A stretch of 6,956 nt of DNA, from NCBI GenBank assembly GCA_005883905.1, contig VAYD01000135.1, positions 1 to 6,956 of the forward strand. Reading direction: 5' to 3'. The stretch's first letter is position 1. Each line of letters starts with the position of its first letter. The notes beneath the pieces are model-generated. The model was not told the origin of the DNA, searched no databases, and saw only the letters and a list, made by a program, of their open reading frames with translations. Origin of the DNA: Actinomycetota bacterium (GTDB taxonomy: Bacteria > Actinomycetota > Thermoleophilia > Solirubrobacterales > Solirubrobacteraceae). Shown piece by piece: positions 1 through 5,108 of the stretch. A program made the position numbers and the translations under genes.

Positions 1-321
1 CTCTGCGAACTCGAGCTCGACCGCCACGATCTTGCCGCCCTTCAAGTACCAGCCGGCGAACGGGTTGTTTGTCGTGAACCCGTTGATGTGGCTGTCGGCC
101 CGGAACTGACACCACAGTGGTGAGTCCTGACAGTGCTCGGGCTTGCCCCACGTCTTGGTCGCCTGCGCCTTCGTGAAGCCGATCTTCAGGCCTCCGATGG
201 CCTGGCCGGTGACGATCGTCTTCGTTTTGAACTTCGGGACCTTCGCCTGCGCGGCGCCGGCGAACGCGAGCGCGAACAGCACGGCGACGGCCACGGGGAC
301 AGGTCGGCTGGGGGCGGTCAT
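1..321 (-). CDS. Small exported protein with SmpA/OmlA-like motif, 3' end outside window
   Basis: The first 107 residues are visible; the C-terminus lies beyond base 1. The chain starts with ATG at 321. It opens with a basic residue and a hydrophobic stretch (about residues 8-24), then AGAAQA before K27, a good signal peptidase I site after A26, so secretion is likely. There is no lipobox cysteine. The mature part has the pattern IGGLKIGFTKAQATKTWGKP (41-60). This recalls the 'G-hydrophobic-G-M/F-T-xx-V...WG-P' strand-helix of SmpA/OmlA and BLIP-like folds; the assignment is tentative. Cysteines C64 and C71 could form a disulfide outside the cell. An AAGG at 330-333 lies 8 nt before the ATG and serves as a modest ribosome binding site. 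The reading frame is open to the window edge, and the antisense frames over it look like shadows. It is the last visible gene on this strand, 44 bp after the dehydrogenase gene. Function unknown. Confidence 0.72.
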   Translation of the reverse strand, partial: MTAPSRPVPVAVAVLFALAFAGAAQAKVPKFKTKTIVTGQAIGGLKIGFTKAQATKTWGKPEHCQDSPLWCQFRADSHINGFTTNNPFAGWYLKGGKIVAVELEFAE

Positions 322-324
322 ACT

Positions 325-345
325 GGCGACCTTGCGCGGGTCGCC
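325..345 (-). promoter_or_regulatory. 7-bp hairpin directly in front of the exported-protein start codon
   Basis: GGCGACC (325-331) and GGTCGCC (339-345) are perfect inverted repeats separated by 7 nt. Read on the minus strand, the hairpin ends 3 nt before the ATG at 321 and includes part of the AAGG that would act as ribosome binding site. It could dampen translation or mark the end of the upstream transcript. There is no T-run after it, so a classical intrinsic terminator is not supported. A TTGACT sequence (minus strand, 357-352) just upstream resembles a -35 box, but the -10 region 17 nt later (CAAGGT) is poor. Confidence 0.4.
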
Positions 346-359
346 CACTCGAGTCAACC

Positions 360-377
360 CTACGGCTACGGCCGTAG
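360..377. repeat. Palindrome at the dehydrogenase stop codon
   Basis: CTACGGC (360-366) is followed by TACG and then GCCGTAG (371-377), a perfect 7-bp inverted repeat with a 4-nt loop. The inner segment 366-377 (CTACGGCCGTAG) is itself a 12-base perfect palindrome. It covers the last codons and the TAG stop (366-368) of the minus-strand dehydrogenase gene. It may be a weak transcript-end hairpin or a protein binding site. No T-run follows on either strand. Confidence 0.35.
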
Positions 378-1553
378 TAGGACCTTGAAGGCGCCGTCGT
401 CCTTCTTCTGGAAGATCTCGTAGGCGTGCGGCGCGTCCTCGATCGGCAGGTGATGGGTCGCGAAGCCCTCGACGCGGAGCGGATCTGAGTCGTCGGTCAC
501 CAGCGGCAGCAGGTCGTCGATCCAGCGCTTGACGTTCGCCTGGCCCATGCGCAGGGTGATCTGCTTGTCGAACATGTGCATCATCGGCATCGGGTCGATC
601 GCGCCGCCGTAGACGCCCGACAGGGAGACGGTTCCGCCGCGCTGGACGAGCTCGAGCGCCGCGTGCAGCGCGCTCAGCCGGTCGATGCCCGCCTTCTCGA
701 CCATCTGGCGGGCGATCGCGTCGGGCAGCATGCCTGCGAGCCGCTGCGCCAGCTTGCCGATCGGAGCGCCGTGCGCCTCCATGCCGACGGCGTCGATGAC
801 GGCGATCGGGCCGCGGCCGTCGGTCATGTCGCGGACCGCCGCCGGCAGCTCGCCGTCGTACGCGGTGATGTCGAGCGTCTCGACGCCGTGCGACGACGCG
901 CGCTGCAGGCGCTCCGGGACGAGGTCGACGCCGATCACGCGCCCGGCGCCGCGCTGCTGCGCGATGCGCGTGGCCATCTCGCCGATCGGGCCGAGCCCGA
1001 GCACCAGCACGGTCTCGCCCTCCGGGACGTCCGCGTACTCCACCGCCTGCCAGGCGGTCGGCAGGACGTCGGACAGGTAGACGAAGCGGTCGTCCGGCGG
1101 CCCTTCGGGCACCTTGATCGGGCCGTAGTGGGCCTGCGGCACGCGCAGGAACTCGGCCTGACCGCCGGGCACCTGGCCGTAGAGCTTCGTGTAGCCCAGC
1201 AGCGAGGCGCCGGTCCCGTGGTCGTGGACCTGCGTGGTCTCGCACTGCGACTGCAGCCCCTTCGAGCACATGTAGCAATGCCCGCAGGAGATGTTGAACG
1301 GGATGACGACGCGATCCCCCGGCTTGATGTGCGTCACCTCGGCGCCGACCTCCTCGACCACGCCCATCGGCTCGTGACCGAGGATGTCGCCCTCGTCGAG
1401 GTATGGCCCGAGCACCTCGTAGAGGTGCAGGTCCGAGCCGCAGATCCCGCTCGAGGTGACGCGGATGATCGCGTCGGTGGGCTGCTCGATGCCTGGGTCC
1501 GGGACGGTGTCGACCCGGACGTCGTGCGTGCCATGCCAAGCGACTGCCTTCAT
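366..1553 (-). CDS. Zinc-dependent alcohol/formaldehyde dehydrogenase-like MDR oxidoreductase
   Basis: This 395-residue medium-chain dehydrogenase/reductase should oxidise an alcohol or aldehyde adduct with NAD in the cytosol. The catalytic zinc ligands are visible as C38 (SGICGSDLH) and H60-E61 (GHEPMG). The structural zinc site has C90, C93, C96 and C104, with usual spacing. The nucleotide-binding motif GLGPIG lies at 186-191, and D210 at the end of the next strand favours NAD over NADP. An insertion after DAVGMEAHG (roughly 261-292) and the SDVLPTAW segment (161-168) match the glutathione-independent formaldehyde-dehydrogenase-like branch rather than plain alcohol dehydrogenases. The real substrate cannot be read from sequence. 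The ATG at 1553 comes 16 bp after the carboxyltransferase stop, with no strong Shine-Dalgarno sequence, so translation may be coupled. All key residues are present and the length is normal for the family. A long antisense frame (576-1646, plus strand) is a high-GC shadow. Confidence 0.93.
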   Translation of the reverse strand: MKAVAWHGTHDVRVDTVPDPGIEQPTDAIIRVTSSGICGSDLHLYEVLGPYLDEGDILGHEPMGVVEEVGAEVTHIKPGDRVVIPFNISCGHCYMCSKGLQSQCETTQVHDHGTGASLLGYTKLYGQVPGGQAEFLRVPQAHYGPIKVPEGPPDDRFVYLSDVLPTAWQAVEYADVPEGETVLVLGLGPIGEMATRIAQQRGAGRVIGVDLVPERLQRASSHGVETLDITAYDGELPAAVRDMTDGRGPIAVIDAVGMEAHGAPIGKLAQRLAGMLPDAIARQMVEKAGIDRLSALHAALELVQRGGTVSLSGVYGGAIDPMPMMHMFDKQITLRMGQANVKRWIDDLLPLVTDDSDPLRVEGFATHHLPIEDAPHAYEIFQKKDDGAFKVLLRP

Positions 1554-1569
1554 GCAGTCGGGCTAACCG

Positions 1570-3108
1570 CTACCAGGTGTCGACGAAACGGTGCCCGCGC
1601 GAGGGCTGTCCGGAAGCGGTCGCGGCCGCGAACGTCGCGGCGATGAGCTGCCGCGTCTCGGCCGGGTCGATCACGTCGTCGATCTCGAACAGCTGCGCCG
1701 CGTTGATCGCCTTCGCGTTCTCCTGCGCGGCGGCGGTGACGTCGCGCACGCGCTGCTCGCGCTCGGCTTCGTCCTCGATCGCCTCGAGCTCGCGGCGCAA
1801 TGACAGCCGCACCGCGCCCTCGAGCCCCATCGGTCCCAGGTGCGCGCTCGGCCACGCGACGGTGAGCAGCGGCTCGTGCAGGCTGCCGGCGACCATCGCC
1901 TGCGCGCCGAGGCCGTAGCCGCGGCGCAGGATCACGGCGGCGAGCGGCACGCGGATCGCGGCGCCGGCGACCAGCAGGCGGGAGGCGCGGCGCACGAGTG
2001 CCTCGGCCTCGGCCTTCGGCCCGACCATGTAACCGGGCGTGTCGACGAGCGAGACGACCGGCAGGCCGAACGCGTCGCAGAGCTGCAGGAAGCGCGCGGC
2101 CTTGTCGGACGCGCCGGCGGTGACCGCCCCGGCCATCGCCATCGTGTTGTTGGCGATCACGCCGATCGGCCGGCCCTCGATCCGCGCGAACGCCGTCACC
2201 ATCTCGGGCGCGAAGCGCTCCCGCAGGAACGTCACCGAGCCCTCGTCGGCCAGCGTCTCGATGATCGGCGCGACCTTGTACGCGCGGCGCTCGCGCTCCG
2301 GGACGAGATCGCGCAGGCGCGTCTGGTCGGGCGCGCTCCACTCCTCGGTCGCGCCCTGGAAGTAGCCGAGCAACCGCCTGGCGGCCGCGACGCCCTGCTC
2401 CTCGTCGGCGACCACGACGTCGACGACGCCGTTGGGCGCCTGCATCTCGATCGGCCCGACGTCGTCGGGGTCGACGTCGCCCAGACCGCCGCCGGCGATC
2501 ATCGCCGGCCCGCCGATCCCGATCGACGCGTCCTCGGTCGCGACGATCAGGTCCGAGCAGCCGGCGATCACGGCGTTGCCGGCGAAGCAGCGGCCCTTGA
2601 CCACCGCAATTCGCGGCACGACCCCCGACAGTCCGGCCCACAGGGCGAACGCGCGCGTGTCGAGCGCCGAGACGACCGGGTAGTCGGTGTCGCCCGGCCG
2701 ACCGCCGCCGCCCTCGGCGAAGAAGATCGTCGGCAGCCGCATGCGCTCGATCAGCTCGAAGAGGCGGTCCTTCTTGCGATGGCCGAGCGCGCCCTGCGTG
2801 CCGGCGAGCACTGTGTAGTCGTACGAGAGCACCGCGCACGGCCGGCCGTTGACCGTCGCAGTGCCGGCGATGAGCCCGTCGGCGGGCGTGCGCTCGATCA
2901 GTTCCTGCAGGTCGCGCCGCTGGCGCTGCGCTGCGATCGCGAGGCGCCCGTACTCGACGAACGAGCCCGGGTCGACCAGGTCGGCGAGGTTCTCGCGCGC
3001 CGTCCGCCCGCCGCCGGCGCGCCGTTTCGCCACGGCCTCGGCGCGGGCCGCGTCCTCGGTCAGCGCGCGGCGGCGCTGCAGCTCGGCGAGGTCGTCGCGC
3101 TCGGACAC
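1570..3108 (-). CDS. Acyl-CoA carboxylase beta subunit (carboxyltransferase)
   Basis: The 512-residue protein has the two tandem crotonase-like halves of biotin-dependent carboxyltransferases, which move CO2 from carboxybiotin to an acyl-CoA. The N-half starts with GGGRTARENLADLVDPGSF (32-50). It continues with GTATVNGRPCAVLSYDYTVLAG (82-103), of which the SYDYTVLAGTQG part and AEGGGGRPGD (131-140) stand out, and later GGPAMIAGGGLGDV (199-212). The C-half has VIANNTMAMAGA (317-328), DTPGYMVGP (356-364) and RRGYGLGAQAM (395-405), where classical propionyl-CoA carboxylase has a 'KAYGGAY'-type loop. That variant and the TQG...HRKKDRL region remind me of the carboxyltransferase part of single-chain actinobacterial acyl-CoA carboxylases (tentative recall). 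No biotin carboxylase or biotin carrier gene is in the window, so it must use a partner made elsewhere. Start is GTG at 3108, 13 bp after the cyclase stop. Stop is TAG at 1570-1572. Substrate chain length is not predictable. Confidence 0.93.
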   Translation of the reverse strand: MSERDDLAELQRRRALTEDAARAEAVAKRRAGGGRTARENLADLVDPGSFVEYGRLAIAAQRQRRDLQELIERTPADGLIAGTATVNGRPCAVLSYDYTVLAGTQGALGHRKKDRLFELIERMRLPTIFFAEGGGGRPGDTDYPVVSALDTRAFALWAGLSGVVPRIAVVKGRCFAGNAVIAGCSDLIVATEDASIGIGGPAMIAGGGLGDVDPDDVGPIEMQAPNGVVDVVVADEEQGVAAARRLLGYFQGATEEWSAPDQTRLRDLVPERERRAYKVAPIIETLADEGSVTFLRERFAPEMVTAFARIEGRPIGVIANNTMAMAGAVTAGASDKAARFLQLCDAFGLPVVSLVDTPGYMVGPKAEAEALVRRASRLLVAGAAIRVPLAAVILRRGYGLGAQAMVAGSLHEPLLTVAWPSAHLGPMGLEGAVRLSLRRELEAIEDEAEREQRVRDVTAAAQENAKAINAAQLFEIDDVIDPAETRQLIAATFAAATASGQPSRGHRFVDTW

Positions 3109-3121
3109 GCGCGCAAGTCTG

Positions 3122-3862
3122 TCAACCGAGCACGTAGGCGCGTTCTGGCTCCGCCTTGCCCTTCAGCTCGAACGTGCGCTCGACAGCTCCGGACGGGGTG
3201 CCGCCCGCCGCCGCGCAGACCCGCTTCGAGACGACCGCCTCACCCGCGCCTGCGACGCCCTGCAGCCGTGCCGCGGTGTTGACCACGTCGCCGATCGCCG
3301 TGAAGTCCTTGACTTCGCCGGCGCCGACGTTGCCCACGAACGCGCGCCCGTAGTCGAGCCCGATCCCGATCTCGAGCAGCGGGCCCGCCGCCGCGAGCAG
3401 GTCGCGTGCGTCCTCGACCATGTCCGCGCCGACCTCGTCGCCGAACAGCGTCGGCAGGTACAGCGCCATCACCTCGTCGCCGACCAGCTTGTCGACGATC
3501 GCGTGGCGGCACAGCACGTCGACCGCGGCTTCGTAGAAGCCGTTGAGCATCGCGGCGACCTCGTTCGGCGCTCGGTGCTCCGACAACGCGGTGAAGCCAC
3601 GCACGTCGGCGAACAGGACACCGACGTCCATCTCCTGGCCGCCGGCGGGAACCTGGTCGAAGCAGCGGATGCACAGCCGCGGGTTCTTGCGGGAGGGCGC
3701 GAAGCCGAACGGCTTGAAGATCCGCCCGCCGATCCCGGCGTACGGGGCGCCGCACACCGCGCAACGCGGCCCGTGCGGCAGGCGGCGCATCGTGCGGATG
3801 AACATGCGACCGCGGTGGGACTCGATCGCGCGCCAGAACCGCTCGTCTGCGGCTTGTGCCAT
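3122..3862 (-). CDS. Class IIIb adenylate cyclase with N-terminal Cys-pair module
   Basis: The 246-residue soluble protein has a class III nucleotide cyclase domain (about 77-246) that should make cAMP from ATP as a homodimer. Every catalytic position is filled. Metal-binding aspartates are D86 (VLFADVRGFT) and D129 (DKLVGDE). The purine-selecting pair is K125 and T188 (DFTAIGD), the Lys/Thr combination of class IIIb adenylate cyclases. Transition-state residues are N195 and R199 (VVNTAARL). Before it lies a module with C34-x2-C37 (RCAVCG) and C64-x2-C67 (CIRC), which could bind zinc or sense redox or metal state. There is no membrane segment. I chose ATG at 3862 because the conserved part begins soon after it; the same frame stays open as far as 5134, but that portion is antisense to clear plus-strand genes. 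The ribosome binding site is weak. It is the first gene of the minus-strand operon. Product specificity is inferred from the residue pair only. Confidence 0.9.
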   Translation of the reverse strand: MAQAADERFWRAIESHRGRMFIRTMRRLPHGPRCAVCGAPYAGIGGRIFKPFGFAPSRKNPRLCIRCFDQVPAGGQEMDVGVLFADVRGFTALSEHRAPNEVAAMLNGFYEAAVDVLCRHAIVDKLVGDEVMALYLPTLFGDEVGADMVEDARDLLAAAGPLLEIGIGLDYGRAFVGNVGAGEVKDFTAIGDVVNTAARLQGVAGAGEAVVSKRVCAAAGGTPSGAVERTFELKGKAEPERAYVLG

Positions 3863-3947
3863 ATGCGCATGTTTACCGGGCTGTTCCCTGCGCTCCAACC
3901 GCCCGCAGCAAAAGTGGCCTCCAGTCGAAACCACGGAGGTCAAACCC
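3863..3947. other. Divergent intergenic spacer
   Basis: These 85 bases separate the minus-strand cyclase operon from the plus-strand exported protein and must hold promoters for at least one of them. A TTGACC (minus strand, 3944-3939) resembles a -35 box for the cyclase operon, but the sequence 17 nt further on is a poor -10. No convincing -10 is seen for the plus-strand gene. A CCTCC/GGAGG pair within the spacer is described separately. Confidence 0.45.
3914..3939 (+). promoter_or_regulatory. Ribosome binding site with competing short helices
   Basis: GGAGG at 3935-3939 stands 8 nt before the ATG at 3948 and is a near-perfect Shine-Dalgarno sequence; it fixes the start of the downstream gene. 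CCTCC at 3918-3922 could pair with it across 12 nt. The adjoining GTGG (3914-3917) could pair with CCAC (3931-3934) instead. The two helices cross, so only one can form, which would be compatible with a switch on translation. The helices are only 4-5 bp, so chance is quite possible. The binding site itself is secure; the switch is speculation. Confidence 0.6.
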
Positions 3948-4280
3948 ATGACGTCACACCGCTTCATCACCAGGACCCTCACCACGGGGCTCGTCGGGGC
4001 CGCCATCGCGGCATCCTCGGCCGTCGCCGGCCCGCCGCTGGACCCGATCACGACCCCGTTGACGCCCCAGGAGCAGCAGGTTCTCGCTTCCCACGGGCAG
4101 GGCGCGCCGGACCCCGTTCGCGGGCCGGTCACCCACGTCGCGCCCAAGGCGCAGTCAGCCGACGACAACGGCTTCGACTGGGGCGACGCCGCCATCGGCG
4201 CGGGCGTCGTCGGCGGTCTGATGCTCGTCTCGATCGGCGGCTTCGGCGTGGTCCAAGGGCGCCTGCACTTCGCGCGCTGA
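3948..4280 (+). CDS. Small exported protein with C-terminal membrane anchor
   Basis: The 110-residue protein starts at ATG 3948, supported by GGAGG 8 nt upstream. It begins with a signal peptide: basic residues H4, R5 and R9, a hydrophobic core (about 11-24), and AVA before G28 as the probable cleavage site. Then comes a Pro- and Gln-rich extracellular stretch (29-70). The C-terminal segment starts at NGFDWGDAAIGAGVVGG (74-90) and continues as a glycine-rich hydrophobic helix to about 102, followed by QGRLHFAR with a basic end. This predicts a type I membrane protein with its short mature part outside the cell. The 'FDWGDAAIGAG' segment followed by a glycine-rich helix recurs, as far as I recall, in many small uncharacterised proteins of Solirubrobacterales and other actinobacteria. 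Its function is unknown. It is monocistronic by layout: a strong hairpin follows 18 nt after the stop. Confidence 0.82.
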   Translation: MTSHRFITRTLTTGLVGAAIAASSAVAGPPLDPITTPLTPQEQQVLASHGQGAPDPVRGPVTHVAPKAQSADDNGFDWGDAAIGAGVVGGLMLVSIGGFGVVQGRLHFAR

Positions 4281-4298
4281 ACGCTCGCGAACCAAGCG

Positions 4299-4330
4299 AT
4301 CGCCGGTCCCGCCTCGGCGGGGCCGGCGAT
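4299..4330 (+). terminator. Strong GC-rich hairpin after the exported-protein gene
   Basis: The arms 4299-4313 and 4316-4330 are complementary over 15 positions; the only non-Watson-Crick pair is a G-U wobble in the RNA. Allowing a 4-nt loop leaves a 14-bp stem. It starts 18 nt after the TGA at 4280. No T-run follows (AATCCCC), as is common for terminators proposed in high-GC actinobacteria, so termination is likely but not proven. The 3' arm merges with the next gene's -10 element. Confidence 0.6.
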
Positions 4331-4340
4331 AATCCCCGCG
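4328..4340 (+). promoter_or_regulatory. Putative -10 element for a leaderless transcript
   Basis: GATAAT at 4328-4333 matches the TATAAT consensus at five of six positions. The GTG start at 4340 lies 6 nt after it, which is where transcription would begin, so the mRNA would have no leader. This fits the lack of a ribosome binding site and the known frequency of leaderless mRNAs in actinobacteria. The -35 region (about 4305-4310, GGTCCC) shows no consensus and lies inside the hairpin. Confidence 0.45.
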
Positions 4341-5041
4341 TGTCCGCCGTGGTGTCGATCCCACATCGCTTCAACGGCCCGCTCGACAGCGGTCAGGGCG
4401 GCTACAGCGCCGGCGTCGTGGCCGGCTTCGTGGACGGCCCCGCGGAGGTCAGCCTGCGCCGCCCGGTGCCACTCGAGCGCGAGCTCGAGGTCACCCGCGA
4501 CGGCGACGGCTCGGTGCGGATGCTCGACGGCGAGGCGCTCGTGGCCGACGGCTGCCGCGTCCCGGCGCTCGAGATCGACGTGCCAGATTCGGTCACCCCC
4601 GAGGCGGCCCGCGAGGCGACGACGCGCTACCCCGGCGACGCCGACGGCCTGTTCAGCCGCTGCTTCGTGTGTGGCCGCGCGCGCGACGACGGCTTCCACG
4701 TGTTCGCCGGGGAGGTGCCAGGACGCCGCGTCATGGCGTCTCCGTGGACACCGTTCGACTGGACGGCAGACGAGCGCGGCAACGTCCGGCCGGAGTTCGT
4801 CTGGGCGGCGCTCGATTGTCCTGCCACGTTCTCGCTGACGCTGCACGACGACGCCCCGCTGGCGTTCCTCGCCCGGTTCACCGTTCGCGCCCATGCACCC
4901 GTGCCAGCCGGCGACGAGCACGTCGTGATCGGCTGGCCGCTCGACGTCGACGGGCGCAAGTACCACGCCGGCGGCGCCATCTTCGCGGCGGACGGCACGC
5001 TGCTCGCGACCGCCCGGGCGCTGCTCATCGCGCCTCGGTGA
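4340..5041 (+). CDS. Double-hotdog thioesterase-like protein
   Basis: The 233-residue protein is read from GTG 4340; GTG at 4349 and 4352 are alternatives. I see two halves that each look like a hotdog fold, the acyl-CoA-binding fold of thioesterases and hydratases. The first (about 8-75) has FNGPLDSGQGGYSAGVVAGF (11-30), where a GG-containing helix start is typical, then paired strands. The second (about 118-233) has VMASPWTPFDW (131-141), RPEFVWAALDCPATF (150-164) and the strand-rich stretch HVVIGWPLDVDGRKYHAGGA (194-213). Between them is C108-x2-C111 (RCFVCG), possibly a metal or redox site. Family memory suggests PaaI/4HBT-like actinobacterial proteins with an unknown acyl substrate. A catalytic acidic residue cannot be assigned confidently. 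It is followed after 67 bp by the dikinase genes, which have their own promoter candidate, so co-regulation is possible but not shown. Confidence 0.75.
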   Translation: MSAVVSIPHRFNGPLDSGQGGYSAGVVAGFVDGPAEVSLRRPVPLERELEVTRDGDGSVRMLDGEALVADGCRVPALEIDVPDSVTPEAAREATTRYPGDADGLFSRCFVCGRARDDGFHVFAGEVPGRRVMASPWTPFDWTADERGNVRPEFVWAALDCPATFSLTLHDDAPLAFLARFTVRAHAPVPAGDEHVVIGWPLDVDGRKYHAGGAIFAADGTLLATARALLIAPR

Positions 5042-5071
5042 CGCACGGCTTTCTTTTCTCGCGCGAGGCGC
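5030..5071. repeat. Inverted repeat across the hotdog gene stop
   Basis: GCGCCTCG (5030-5037) and CGAGGCGC (5064-5071) are perfect 8-bp inverted repeats around a 26-nt loop. The loop holds the TGA stop and a T-rich run (CTTTCTTTTCTC, about 5049-5060). A true intrinsic terminator would have the T-run after the stem, not in the loop, so this is only a weak candidate for ending the hotdog transcript. Confidence 0.25.
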
Positions 5072-5072
5072 A

Positions 5073-5078
5073 GATACT
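5073..5078 (+). promoter_or_regulatory. Putative -10 element for the dikinase operon
   Basis: GATACT at 5073-5078 resembles the GATAAT found before the hotdog gene, and the overlapping TACTCT (5075-5080) fits the actinobacterial TAnnnT pattern. Transcription from about 5085 would give a leader of roughly 24 nt that still contains the AAAGGAG ribosome binding site. No clear -35 box is seen; the region 17 nt upstream is T-rich. Confidence 0.35.
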
Positions 5079-5096
5079 CTCGCCGACGCCCCCGCG

Positions 5097-5103
5097 AAAG
5101 GAG
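5097..5103 (+). promoter_or_regulatory. Ribosome binding site of the phosphohistidine-domain gene
   Basis: AAAGGAG at 5097-5103 stands 5 nt before GTG at 5109. It is a strong Shine-Dalgarno sequence and decides the start codon of the gene in favour of this GTG. Confidence 0.75.
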
Positions 5104-5108
5104 TCGCC

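Noticed and set aside
133..423. Short plus-strand frames of 96 and 81 codons over 133-423
   Set aside because: They overlap the signal-peptide gene and the end of the dehydrogenase on the other strand, lack ribosome binding sites and look like shadows.
576..1646. Plus-strand open frame of 356 codons
   Set aside because: It is antisense to the dehydrogenase, which has complete zinc and NAD motifs; the frame itself is Arg/Asp/Val-biased and without motifs.
1550..2839. Minus-strand frame of 429 codons within the carboxyltransferase gene
   Set aside because: Arg-rich out-of-frame translation of the same strand; the true frame carries all carboxyltransferase motifs.
1840..3282. Plus-strand open frame of 480 codons
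   Set aside because: It is antisense to the carboxyltransferase and the cyclase C-terminus, is very rich in Arg, Asp, Ala and His, and shows no family motif. This is typical of a high-GC shadow frame.
5030..5071. Intrinsic terminator after the hotdog gene
   Set aside because: The T-rich run lies in the loop instead of after the stem, so the classical arrangement is missing; kept only as a low-confidence repeat.
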